Program-made: the position numbers and the translations under genes
Notes under the pieces: generated by a model
The model's input: the letters and a program-made list of their open reading frames with translations, nothing else
The model's database searches: none
What the model was told of the DNA's origin: nothing
Assembly: GCA_948567375.1 (NCBI GenBank)
Contig: OX419756.1
Span: 57,266,552-57,330,551 of the forward strand
DNA length: 64,000 nucleotides
Direction of reading: 5' to 3'
Source: Lunularia cruciata
Lineage: Eukaryota > Streptophyta > Marchantiopsida > Lunulariales > Lunulariaceae
Part shown: piece by piece, positions 50,907 to 63,694 of the stretch
How the letters are laid out: each line of letters opens with the position of its first letter
Numbering within the stretch: the stretch's first letter is position 1

Positions 50907-53900
50907 AACTGAGAGTGAGTAGAAATCCCTTATTCTTATTGCAATCAGCTCTTGCCCTCCGCGTTAATGGTGTTTCCCTGTCTCTTTGAGGACAGTGGGA
51001 AGCTGTTTGCCTTGCATGCATTTTTGTAATTATAGCAGAGCGAGCGGTTTTAACAGAGGTCTTTGATCTGAAGTGTTTACATTGCGAAGCAGGATCTGAC
51101 TTCTCCGTTTAGAGCTGGTGCACTAGGTGCCGTCTCGTGTATCTTGAAATCTTTAGCGCGGCTTGGGATTTTGGCCCAATTTTGGGTGTGATCCTTTTGT
51201 ATGTGTATATTGAGAAAAAAATAAATTATGCCCTTCTATCTTGAGCTGCGTCACTTTGAACTGGTCAGTGTGAATGTTATTGTGCTTGTTGAACCCCCTC
51301 AAAGGAATGTAATTTTAATATCTGCTCGTTCACTCAATTATGATCATCGAATTTAGGAAACACCTGACAGTCAAGTTTTACATGTGCAGAATACATAGAA
51401 GATCTTGTTCAACTTAGGGCTAGGGTACCCGAAATCCTGCTCAGTATAAATTGAAGTGGAGCCACGAGCTAAAGGAACGGCTGAACAAGTCAGGTTGAGT
51501 GGCATGTTTTACAACTTTTGGTTGGTGCCACTTGAACCGTCAAGAAACTTCCGTTGTTCGTCCCTCCCTTCCGATTCTACATTTCGTCACTCTATTTTTA
51601 CAAGGTCTACACATAGTAATTGTTACGTCTATGTTGACAGCGACAAAAGATCTAGGGTAGGGTACTGTCGAAAGCGCGGAGGGCAGATTGATGTTTCCTT
51701 CTTACGTAGAATGTGTACCATCAGGCGTTTCTTTAATGGATGGTCACCGACTTTTTGTATATATAGGCTTTTTGTTTCCTTAGACGAGGTCACAGGCGGC
51801 CATGCACCCTCATGGATCAAAAAACTGTCTAAACAGTCTAAACCAATCAAAGGGAGGAGAATACAAGAATGACAGCATAGCTCTTAAACCCAGCGAGCCA
51901 GCAAGGAGTGACTGCAAAGCAAACTATGGGAGCATGGAAGGGGGTACCAAAGTAAGTGAACACCTTTTGTTATTCTTCCAATCTCCACTCTCTGTTCCTG
52001 CCTATCACAAATTAGACGCCGTAAACGAAGGTAGGCTTGCGAAATCCACCATGTGGACGTGACGGGTTGAAAACTATCAACGGCTGATCTCATTTTCAGG
52101 GAGATGAACCTCAAAGAAGAGTTCTAGGGACTACCGGGAAGCATGACTTAGACTACAGAAGTAATATACTTCACCACGCATTTCGTTCAAATAAGCCGAT
52201 TTACCCAGGTAATCGTCTACTGGAATTATATTCTCAGATAGCTCTCTGTCCATCGCGCTGAAGTGTTTCTATCATACAACGTTTCTGTGGAAGTGAATTA
52301 TGTGCTCAAGACTGAAGCGGTTCGGTATATGATGTTTATATCAAAGTCAATTTCTGAAAGGGGTTTATCATTAAAGAAGTGATTTGGTTCAATAGAGTAA
52401 GTCTTTTAGAAGGAAATGGCTATTCTGCAAAAATGATGATTTCTGGATCTTCTACTCTACAAATTTTTTGAGTTTGAATAAGTTGATGGGAGGCGTTTTA
52501 TAGAGATATGTGATACGTTTTAAGAGATGAATGAGAATGTGTGGAGGGGAGTAATTTAATACATGAATTGATTGCAGAGTCGTCCGCAAAGTCGAAAAAC
52601 ACGCATAAAACTCGCATTAGGGGTGGTTAGGGCACAAGTGCGCGGGGGTTATTCTGCGAGTGTAGTCAATATCACAATCACATCGAAAATACCCTCTCCG
52701 TTACTTTCGCCGCGTGTCGCTGGTGTCACAATCACATTGAAATGACCGTCCAGTGAGATTATGTATGGTGAGATAATTTATACACTGCGTGAGTTTATTT
52801 GTCTGTTGTCCAGAGTAGTCCAGAGCAAACTTATCGTCGTTATCCGCACCTTGAAATCTGTCACCCCTCATCATCATGTTTCTTTTAACATGTCCATAGC
52901 AAAATCGAGTTTAACATTGAACTAATTTCAGAATAATATTTTGAGCGAAAATGAATTTGACACTAAATTAATTTTCTAATTATATTTTTTAAAATTCCCA
53001 AGAGTTTGAGAAAACGTTATCTCTACTTCAAGAAAATTTCTCACGGGTTTTTCTATGACTCGCTTCTACAAAATCTCTCTTTTACGTTGTGGATGACGTT
53101 GATATACCACTAATTTTCTTGCACTATTTCGTAAGCAAAGATTGTTAACTTCATTTGTTTAGATGTTTTATCCTCTAATCGTGGTGAACGGATGTCTCGA
53201 AAGAAAGTGCAAGAAGTTTTGAAGTGATTCAGACTATCAGATGGACTTGCATAGTGCGTGATATCTTCAATGAAAGTTTATTCAACTGAATCTGTATAAG
53301 TTGAGAATGAACAGTAGAAGTTATTATGAGCGAATTCTCTTCATATAACGACCCCCTATGTTACGTGGAGTAAATATGACAATTGTGTATTCTTATAACT
53401 GGACAATGTGTGGAAGTTACAGAAAGCACATAGAGTAACAAAGTACAACTGAATTGCATCATTCAATCTTGAATCTAAGCTAATTTTCTAGTATTATGGT
53501 AAAATATTACTTACCAAGTTCACAAACGACAAATAAACAAAGACTCTCGTCGAGGAATTTACAGAGAAGCTTCAATTTCTATCCTTCTGATGACAATGTT
53601 AATCCTTTTTCGGTTTTGATATTAACAACTAATATAGCTTTGAGTAGAGTAAGTATATATTCGTAAAGTGAACAACATAAATAAAAAATAATATCCGATA
53701 AAAATATAAACATAGATCTACCGAACCAATAAACTAAATTTGGATTATTATAACGTTGGCCATCAAGATATTACCGTCTTTTCTCAAATGACGAATATAG
53801 ATCATTGTGTCAGGTATAACAGGAGAAGAAGCCTTTAATTCGAGTTGAAGCAATATCGCAATTGCTGATGACTTTAATTCAATGGCAGAGCTCACTCATC

Positions 53901-54250
53901 CTCATTAGTTTTATATCACATGCACAAGTAATTTATAATAGTAAAAATTATAAAAAATTAGATTTTGATTAAAATATTCGCACGTCGTATCATACGCCGG
54001 GAAGCTTACGTGGGCGCTCCGGGCGACGGAAACTGATGGCCTCCTGAGAAGGGCTCATCGGGTTACAGTTACACAGATAAGCATGACTTCCATAGGGTTT
54101 ATGGCAAGGACAGTTTCAATTCGCGCGGAATGTGATTGAGTTCTGATGAGAGGGAAGGATGAGATTGGATAGACTTCACCGGGCGTCGTCACTGGAGCAT
54201 CGTGAATCGAGTCGAATTGTTGTAATTGAATTGAATTGAATCTGGTGGCG
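50907..54250. other. Intergenic region between VPS32 and STR8-like genes
   Basis: It begins with the VPS32 3' UTR. Frames at 51,456-52,062 overlap each other and start without a good ATG, so I call no gene. 52,850-53,950 is AT-rich and featureless. The STR8 promoter should lie in the last few hundred bases, where GC content rises from about 53,985. Confidence 0.5.
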
Positions 54251-57200
54251 ATGTCTTGTTGTCACCTGTCCTTCGCTGCCGCAAGGCAGCGTAGAGGACT
54301 GCCAATTGATTCGTTGCAGGTGTTTGTCAAGCGGCCTCCAGCTCGTAGAAATGAGGTGGCCGTTTCTTCGGTATGCTTTCCTGGCCTCGAGTCTATTCGG
54401 GGGTGTAATGTCATTTTAATGAGATTCGTTCACCACCGACCGTTTAATTTAAATTCCTCCTGCTGCTCGAGTTTTCAGAATGAGTTAGCAGCTCCGGTGA
54501 GGAAAAATTTGACAGCTCCCAATGTCAGGACGTTCCTGGTACGGCTCCGGCACTTTGGATTGACCAGAAAATTCCACTCTGCCTCGGTTCGGGACGGAAG
54601 ATATATCTGTGATTCTTCGCAAGCGCAGGAACCAGGTCATCAGTTCCGGGCAGTTGAGAGTGAAACAAATGCTTATAACGATGCTATTGAGAATGCGGAC
54701 GAGCTGGAATGTGAGACAAAGGTTAATGTTAGTCTACAACTAAAGGATTCGGTGGTGTCGAGTTCGGAGTTTTGGGTGGTGAATTTCTATCACTTTACCA
54801 TGATCGCGGATCCGCACCTAGAAGTGGCACGGCACACTGCCTTCTTACAGGTTGGTTAATCATTTTTCGTTTGCAGTTTTGCCTATCCTGCACTGTTGAT
54901 GCTTGCAGACAGCTCCAATGAGAAGGCTTTCTCCTTTCCTGACTTACGGAGGTGTTTTCCTGAGATCAGTTCCCATGTCATGTTTATTTGTGCTGCAGAA
55001 GCTCAAGTGATTCAGTTCATGTCACCAATTGTAAATTCTTCACATTTACTCAACGTATGGTCATATTGTCTTCAAGTTGGTGATTCGGAGGTTTTCCTCT
55101 GTTACTAACAAACATAGTTGAACTGCAGGGTCGAGATGTACATGGACGAATTTATCTTAATGAGCAGGGCATTAATGCTCAGGTTACTCCTAACCCTTTG
55201 TTCCAGGTCATAGGCAAGGCTTCTTTTTATCGACGGGGGATCCTTGCAAAGCTCGCTCAGAGTGCTGTTAGTTTTTGCATAGCCGGTTGTATCTTGCTGT
55301 ACGTTTATGAAAATGCACAATAGCCAAGCCCGTCCGGTGAACGGCTTCTGCTCCAATTCTCAAATAGCCAAGGCAGTTGATGTCTGCAGATACTTTGAAT
55401 GCCCAACAATGTAGTGTCGCTTTTGGTTTTGGTTCCAGTATCCAAGTTCTCGTATCCCCTTCGAGATCTTCTATTCGTATGTGAAACAAATGTCTAAGCT
55501 CTACCATTTGGCTGCACTCTTTTCAGCTTAGTAGCCGAGGACATGCTGCAATTGAGTATGCGGCGTGGGTCAAAGAGGATTCGAGATTTGCAGACCTCTT
55601 CGTGCAAACATCACCTTCTCCTGAAGGCCATGCATTTCCTCGATTACGGCTCCGATACAAGCCTTCATTGGTTCAAGTGAGGTGTACTTGTTTTTCTTTC
55701 ATCTCACTTGTGCTGAATATTGGTTAAGGTGCAGCTCTGGCAAAGTTCTATCTGGGTCAATAAACTAGCGGCGCTTTTTTGCAATTTCCAGGTTGAAGGT
55801 GGAACGCAGCATCTTCCAGTTACTGATCCTAGAGCCAGAGCAGTGCCACTATCACCGTCCGAGTGGTCCAGAAAGCTCGACGAAGCCAATGTAGTAGCTA
55901 GTTCAAAGAATGCTGCATCATCAAAGGTTCCAACTGTCAGTAATGAACGGGATGATGAAGAAGGCAAGGAATGTTCGAGATCTGCAAGGCACGTCGTGCT
56001 GTTGGATGTTCGAAATGGTAGGTTTTGATCATTTCAGAAGCTCTCACCAGTCAATTCTGAATCACTATTGTAACTTACTCCAGTGATGAAGCACTCGATT
56101 TACACTGTGTGGGCTTGATGGTGCTAGCTGGCTTGTTACAGGGTATGAGTGGGATGTGGGTCATTTCAAAGGAGCTCAGAGACCAAATGTTGACTGCTTC
56201 AAAAGGACTGCTTTTGGACTCTCGGAAGAAGAGGTTATTTCCTTCTCCTACAGCAGCTACGATGGGTCCTGGACCGAACGTTCTGCTCAGCTTAGTCCAG
56301 AGCCAAAATTCCAGATCAGGATAACAAGTTCTAGTTCATGCAATTTCTGCAGGATGCGAGCAATGATCCATTGGCGGAGCTTGACAAAGAAGCAGTAGAT
56401 GTTATGATGTACTGCACGGGCGGCATACGGTGTGATGTATACTCTACAATGTTAAGGTTAGTAATGCATTTCCCTTTGGACAAAGCGTCTTCATTCTTGA
56501 TTCATCTTGGCTAGAGAATGGTTAAGTTACTGCAAAGAATATCGAAATGCTGGAGTCTAGAAAGCTTTGCGATGAATAGCATATCAACTTTAAGCAGTTC
56601 ATCGCAGTTCATAGGTGTTGGAGAAGGAACATCGAATGGTCAGACAAACATTACATCAAGAGGAACAGAAGAAAGCGTGAGTACAGTAGGAAAACACCAG
56701 CGTTACATTTCTCCAGTCTAAATGAAAGATGGATCATGGGTCATGAGAACATTTCTAGGATAGGCGAAATAGCATCGACATTCAGTTCACTTTCTCACGC
56801 ATCTCTCCAGTGCAGTTCATGCCACGTATGTCCTTAAGTTTTTCAGGCTGTGGTCACTGCAGGGCCAAAGGTTACAAGAACTTGTACTCTTTGAAGGGTG
56901 GTATCTCAAACTATCTCAAAGAAGAGGGCTCTCAGAAATGGGCCGGAAACTTGTTCGTATTTGACTCACGCTTGGCAGTTTCGCCTGCGGTCTACCACAA
57001 TAACAAATCTCCTCAAGAACACAGCACGGGTGAGAATAACGCCAAGGGCTCGGTTGATTACAGCACAGAGGATACCTTTGCTAGGTGTCGACTGTGCGAC
57101 GAACCACTATCTGAACCTCGACATCGCAACTGTGCAAATCTTGACTGCAATCAACTATACCTGTAAGCTTCCAGATGCATGTTCCGTCTTCCTCCCATAC

Positions 57201-57776
57201 GCATCTTTTCGGTTCGGTCCTAAGTGGGTTCTGGATCCTCCGTTCTGTGAACTTCTCGTATACCTGCAAGCGTCCGTGACCATTCTCTCAATTTCTTCCT
57301 TCTGTACACGAGTCAAAGGTATTCAAGAAGTTACGGACGTGAATTTTTGCACAATCTGATCTTTGAACAAGTTTGCTGAGCATCTCTTGGTTATTTTACG
57401 GCACCAAGAAGACAAGGGCGGAGATGAAGAGCTTCCTCGAAGCAGCGTAGTCTCCTAGCGCTTGACATGGGACCACCACGTTAGGATGACTTCATATTTC
57501 GCCATGTTCTGCAGGTCTTGCGAGGAGTGTCTACCACAGTACAAAGGATGTTGTTCTGACCACTGTTCGTCTGCTCCGAAGTTGCGGCCATTGATTGCCA
57601 GTCAACAGTATGAACGATGGCACAACTATCGTCCTACGGAGCCAAAGGCCCCGAAGCCAGCCGATTATGTAAGTAGGAGAGCAATGAAGAGAAGACGACG
57701 GAAAGAACGAAGAAAAGAATCCCTTATAGTTTCACTTGAAAATGAAGAAAAGGAATTACGCATACAAAACGTTTGA
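54251..57776 (+). CDS. STR8: Rhodanese-like domain protein 8, chloroplast type (STR8/TrhO family)
   Basis: Eight exons: 54251-54850, 55129-55182, 55527-55676, 55792-56017, 56142-56233, 56353-56456, 56863-57162, 57515-57776; 595 residues, all in phase. The family includes bacterial TrhO (YceA), which makes 5-hydroxyuridine in tRNA anticodons; plant STR8 is predicted plastidial. The first roughly 175 residues are Ser/Arg-rich and low in acid, fitting a transit peptide and linker. Then come the UPF0176 N-domain (FWVVNFYHFTMIADP, GRDVHGRIYLNEQGINAQ), the rhodanese domain (VVLLDVRNGYEWDVGHFKGA) with the active loop CTGGIRC and catalytic Cys395, GYKNLYSLKGGISNYLKEEG, and a Cys-rich tail (CRLCDEPLSEPRHRNCANLDC, CEECLPQYKGCCSDHC) likely to bind zinc. 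The protein ends in a very basic patch, RRAMKRRRRKERRKE. ATG 54251 is the first in frame. The activity on plant tRNA is inferred from the bacterial enzyme. Confidence 0.95.
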
Positions 57777-59754
57777 CTGGAACACATGTACAACTGAAAT
57801 CAGGACTTCGATCTCCGAATATGTGCCTTCCTACCAAGGAGACGAACTATGCTCTAAAGACATTTCTGACTGAGGAAGCTCGGTCATAAAAGCTTTAGAG
57901 CTCGAAAGCTGATAAGCTCCACTGCTCTGGGACTCATCACAACACGTTTTTGTAGAAAGAAATCTACCACAGCGCTTTATTGCCTCAACTCAACATAAAA
58001 GAGCCGTATTCTTGTCTCGCCTCGTGGAGCCCTCTTCTCCTTTTCCTTTCACTCCACATGGCAACAGAGCCACTGAAGGCTTGCTCCGTTTTTGTATCTG
58101 CAGTAAGCTTGCGATGTCCTGTCATTTTACTCAAGTTATTCAAGCTACCAAAACAAGTAGGGTGATGAGACTCGGACCATAAGTCTATACAGAAGGGCAT
58201 TGCAGGGCTTTTTGTGCAGAAGACTCCAAGGCGAAACATGCTTCTTTGACAGGAAAACCGAAAACAAAGTAGGTGATGTAGTTCAGTGTTTCGTACAAAC
58301 TCTTGGTTCGCATGGTAAGTCGGGTGGTGTGTCTACCGAAGTATGAAGGGTCTTGAGTGTAAAATTTTCAACTGGGAGGTACCGAAGGAAAGACGTTTCA
58401 GTGACAGTATACATAATTTAGAATTCAGCTCACAAGCTGGTGATCAGTTACCTCGAGAAACTGCAAACAAAAGTCAATCAGCACGATTCATACGTAAATG
58501 CTTCTGCTCACATATCGGAGAATGAATGGATCTGATATATTCAACGATCACAATTGGCAGCCACATTTCTGTTGATCTTTAATAGATCTTCCACAGGAAA
58601 ACAGCAACTGAATCATAATAACTGCTTACCGTAACAGAAGATAATACCCTGAATGTGTAACCATAATAGGGCAGACACGAAGCATACTTTGTTCTCTTTT
58701 TCTACAGCACAGTATTCCCCCTACTGGATACTTTTCTCTGCCTAGAGTATTCTCCTGAAACGATTTTTGTGCCACTTATGGACAGTAGTTTCGCCCCATG
58801 ATATTCCAATGGACACCACGAGGTAATCGCCACAATTCCCAGATAAGACAAATACGAAAGTGAGATTACGGACAGATGTAAAAATTTGGTCAAGCGTAGA
58901 CTAAGGGCCTTTGTCCATCAGTGGTTTATTTCCTTACAACAATATATTGTGTCAGTAATATTCTGTAATACCAACGTGGTATTATTTTTTAATCAAAAAA
59001 TATGCAATATAGGTAGTAAAATAAGATTCATTTGTAAATGCTAAGAGCTATCTCAAAACCGAAATTTATTTATTTATGCATTCGAGAGTTTCAGCCACTC
59101 AACATTATGTAGATGAGACCAATAACAAAGCTCTTCATTATGAGTAGAAAATCAAATAGAGAAGAAACACAACTAAGTAATAGGAAAACACTCTCTAGTG
59201 GAAGTAATTATTACACTTACAGAAGTCCTTTTGGGGTTTGAACCATAATGCTACATTTTTAAATAAGAAAGTCGTTCACCTATATGCAGAAAGGCATATG
59301 GCAAATGGCATGCAAGTCACTGTAGACAACGAGGCTATTTTGCTAATTTTCCTTTGCTTAAGTATACTTACTACCCATGATGGCCTAGTGAGCGAGTAGT
59401 GGCCCTCGTTTGATTCTCTAGATCGATTGATATACAATAGCCTCACGAGAAAAAGAAGCTCTATTGGCACGAGGCCTCCAAGGCGGATATTTTGATATCG
59501 GATCTAATTGTTCTTCTCGATCTATTTATATACTACACTTTGTTCAGTCCACTACTTTGATTCCAATGATAATATATTCTTTTGCACTTTGATAGTTAGT
59601 TAGCATCTCCATATTTCATCATATCTGAGGCTAGAGAGTTAAAGACAAATCAAAGAAGATAGTGAATCAACCATGTACTAGAGTACTGCTGATGAATCAA
59701 CAGTCCTTTGGATGATAGAATCATATCATATTTATTTCCGATAGGAGAAAGCCG
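57777..59754. other. Intergenic region after the STR8-like gene
   Basis: It contains the STR8 3' UTR. No frame here shows a domain. From about 58,950 the sequence becomes AT-rich. Confidence 0.55.
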
Positions 59755-60126
59755 CACAAACCTCGTAGAGACGCACAAACGCTGGGCCAGGATTGAAAAC
59801 CAGAAAAATAAAGAAAACAGTTGATTACATTTGTCAGTTTTCAATTGACTTGCGTTCCTTTGGATGGATGGTGTGTAGCCAACTGGCGGTGCGCCCATAC
59901 CAATTTACTGCCCATCAGTCTCTGCGAGTGGGTGGCCTACAGAAACTGCTGGGTTGTAAATTGGTATGGGTCAGTAAATTAGTATGGGCGCACCACCAGT
60001 TGGCTACACACCATCAATCCAAGGAAACGCAAGTCACTTGAAAATTGACGAATGTGACCAACTGTTTTCTTTCTTTTTCTGCTTTTCAATTCTGGCCCCG
60101 CGTATGTGCGTCTCTACGAGGTTTGT
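59755..60126. repeat. Large imperfect inverted repeat (161-bp arms, 50-nt loop)
   Basis: The left arm 59755-59915 and right arm 59966-60126 are reverse complements at roughly nine of ten positions with one or two indels. A transcript would fold into a long hairpin. Each arm also reads as an open frame with nearly the same peptide (MGAPPVGYTPSIQ, later CVSTRFVR): minus strand on the left, plus on the right. No target duplication or terminal motif was found, so it may be a MITE-like element, an inverted gene-fragment duplication or a small-RNA precursor. Confidence 0.85.
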
Positions 60127-62238
60127 AAGGGTTTCCACCCAGACAGTGCTGGGCAGGAAACTTCTAGCAACTTCCGTAGCCTCGTCCTTGCAGGCTACGG
60201 GAGTTGCTGGAAGGATTATGAGCAGAAAAGCTCTGGACTCTTATCTAGAAAGATCCACTTATGTTGGCTTCGTAGCTGGTTGAATTCCAGTGCTTGGTGG
60301 CGATGGGGGAATAGTGCTTGAACATAGCCTTCAGTAAAGTAGAATTAATTAGATAACTTGGTTGACCTTCTAGATGCTTAGGCGTCTAGGCTTTGCTAGA
60401 TATCAGCCAGCAAGGTTTGAGCAAAAAGCTATTGCATGAATTGCCCATTTCAATGCCACAATGAGCGTGAATCATCTTCACATCTTGTTTGGGTCTACCA
60501 CTGAAAAGTTGGCAAAACCTCTGCTTTAGACGAAAGTACACGACCGAGCGAGTTCTGCAGTCACCGACCGGTAAGTACTCCCCTGAATTAGATATGGTGA
60601 ATTACGGTAGTGACGGACCTGGGACCTGATCAGGGGGAAAGATCGATTGTGTATTCTACTATCATGGTGTCTGTTTTTTTCTTCTTTCTATTCTTTGTCA
60701 CTGCATAGGTGGGGTACATATGCTTCTAATTCCCACTTTGATATGCATTTGAGGACATCAAGCTATCAAATTAGGACCTTTATTCTTCTGAAGGTGCCCC
60801 GCAACGTTCAGGATGAGAGCAGTCAAGAGAGTCAATCTCTCGATGGAAGTTTCGCCCATTATACTTGTACTCGGTACGGGAATTCATAAGAAGCAATAGG
60901 AGAAAATAATCTGTCACTCTCACCTGTCTTCAACCTTGTTTTTAACGTACAGTAATGAAGTAGTCGGTTGCCATTGACGAGAGCGAAAGACTTGGAAAAG
61001 AACCGCGATAAATAGCATCCTTTACCAACGTTGATGTATGGATCAACCCAGGCTCATAACATTTGTGTTTCATACATTTGGAATTTTGGGTACCACTTCA
61101 ATTGACGTCGATATGCAGATAAGAGAAGTCTTAAGTGGTATGGTACTAGAAGCCCCATGAGGCTTCTAGTACAATAAGGCAGGTGCAGTAAGAGATAAAA
61201 GATCGCCTTTGTCTTTGGTTAAGAGACGAGATAACGATGATCGATCACATGTTACACATGCTATCGAAACCGACTTTAGCTTTGGAATTCCACATTCTAG
61301 TCTCATGCTCAATCGATAGGAATAAGTTGGTTTTTACCGTCCGTGTGGAGGTTTGAGATCAAACTGAACATGTTGCTGCAGTGTTGAAATCAATCGGTGA
61401 GGAAAGAAAGTTCGCTTTAGAGTGTGTGATCTGTCTAGACGTGCATGCGATGCAATTCCAAACTAAGCCAAAATCTTTATATCCTGGCTTCTCGGGGGGA
61501 GGTCTGATAGAAAATCGACAACACAACACAACACAAGCAGTGGGGACGTTTAATTCTGACTCGGATAAGCTCTAAAAGTAGAAAAAGACCCACAAAGAGG
61601 GAACAAATAGAGATTCCATTCGGAAGTCTGATTACTAACTAGTTCAAGAGCAGCTCATAACTCCATTTGTGTGGTTCCCTTCCCTTCAGCTCGACTGACA
61701 ATCTCCCCAGACGATAATTGATGGAGCACCACCTGTACTGCGTTGCTTGTGATGAACTCCTCGCATTATACACTCCAAACGACGGATGAGTTGACCAGAA
61801 TGTAGACATTGCTCGGTGTGGGGGCGCTCCTACGATTTCGGAAAGCTGTCGAGACCTTTTAGCTTTGGATTACAATTGGATACAGATTGTTCAACATCCC
61901 CCACCACACACTATAGACAGAAAGTGCGTAGTCATCGTTGGGACATGGTTTTCCGATACTGGAATGTTATTTTTGGAATCAGCGGCAATCCATCACTTTA
62001 CAGTCGACTATTTCGCCGTTTCATCTCCAGTTGACAGTAAGTTCACTTTTCTTTTCGTAATTAGTGTGGGATTTCACTTTTTGAGATCTATGATTTTCGG
62101 AGTAGTTCTTTTAATTAGTGTGGACAACATTCGTATATACTAATTAGAAATCAACATGAATAAGAAGTTGAAAAAATTAGAGGAAATCCGTATTGTTTCA
62201 GGATAAATTTATTAGTGTGTAATTTTTTATCAATGGGC
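60127..62238. other. Region right of the inverted repeat, no gene recognised
   Basis: The frame entering from the right arm continues to 60,283 with GRKLLATSVASSLQATGVAG and SRKALDSYLERSTYVGFVAG. It looks protein-like, but I cannot name it or link it to a further exon. Short plus-strand frames at 60,647-60,889 and 61,381-61,575 are also unassigned. Confidence 0.45.
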
Positions 62239-62324
62239 TGTGTTACCTTGAAGTTCTTTTTTTTTGGGGGGTGTATTTTGATAATAAAATACACCAACGA
62301 AATAAGAACTTTAGGGTAACATAG
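62239..62324. repeat. Imperfect stem-loop of about 86 bp
   Basis: CTGTGTTACCTTGAAGTTCTT (62239-62259) pairs with 62304-62324, and GGTGTATTTT (62270-62279) pairs with AAAATACACC (62286-62295). A T9G6 run lies between the outer and inner stems. It resembles a small foldback element in AT-rich DNA. Confidence 0.75.
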
Positions 62325-63694
62325 AAAGGCAGACGAAGTTGTGATTTAAAGTTTCAACTTGAATTTGAGCATTAAGTTTGTAGAACCCCGTGACAAAGGT
62401 GATACATATTCTATAGACTTAAAGTAAGTTTTTGAGTTTTGAATAATACATCAGAAAAATTTCTCAAGGATATGTCTCTTCTTTGTATATTTTCGAGAAT
62501 ATTTCAATACTTCTGGTAAAAATGATAAATATTCTAAAAGAATGGAACCTTAATAAGTTTTCAACGGCTAAATCTTTTCTAAATCTCTATTAGTGTTAAC
62601 CACACTAATCAATATACACATCAATTCTAAGTCCACACGAAACTGAAGTTATATGGTATATCTTTATATAATAGATCCTTTCATTAAGGAGCACCGGACA
62701 TTGGTCCTTAATTGCGGTTCGGATGTTGGTGTTCTTGTTTACAAAAGAAAGAAAATTAAGATGTGGATTGCGTGATGTATTTAGATTGAATTTTTCTTCA
62801 ATCTTTTTTTATAGTATAGTATTTTTTTTTCTCTTTCAACCACTAATGATTAGAATATTCATGCATCTAAATAATATCTAAATAATTAATATTAATGATC
62901 ATTAAACAATATCATTAAAAATTATATTTTAAAAGATTATTAAAAAATATAAATATAAAAAAATAAAAATAAAATAAAATTTTTTAAAATATAATCTCTA
63001 ATGATGCCGTTTAATGATCATTAGTGCAAATTATTTATATTACAATAAATGTACGAATTATTTTAGTCATTAATGGAGAAAGAGATTAGATGTGCATTCA
63101 AGTGTTACAACATTACTGAAATATTCTACTTCAACTCTCAGCTCGATGTTTTGCTTTCCTTATGTCCCGAAGACACTGAACAGACCAGTACAAGCAGGAA
63201 AGAATTGTACAGATATTTACTTGTAAGACCAACTGTCCCACGCCAGTTTATCGTATGTACCCTGGCGCCATCCTGTTAGCACAAGATCGTCCACCCTTAC
63301 GGACACCGAAAACCTTCTGTCTCATACCACTCCAATTCCTTCCGACAATTACACGTTATCTTTCTTATGGATCAATTGACAGTCGAGTGAAGTGGCGTCG
63401 CCAAGTCCTGTATGGTGGTTGGTGCTAAGCTCCGCACAATCACAGAACTACAGGAAAGTTTGGACTGTTTGCAGTAAATTTCGGAAAGCAGCATTACACC
63501 TGGTACTACTGAGCATGCGGAACTTTAAGAATTGATGTCCCGTACTGTGAATCTTTTGTCGTTGAGAGGCATCTTACACTGCGTGGCTCACATTTCCCAG
63601 TGAGTACCTTTAGTTTCTTTCCTCTCCCAGATGACAGTTTATGGATGGGATCTTGATTGGATATACTTGTTGATACTTGGAATGTGCCCCTCAG
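62325..63694. other. AT-rich intergenic DNA
   Basis: No gene seen. 62,800-63,060 is almost pure A and T. GC content rises after about 63,100, perhaps as the promoter of the gene suggested at the right edge. Confidence 0.5.

Noticed and set aside
51456-52062. Plus-strand ORFs (138 and 86 codons) after VPS32
   Set aside because: The longer one starts at GTG rather than ATG, the products match nothing, and they overlap open frames on the other strand.
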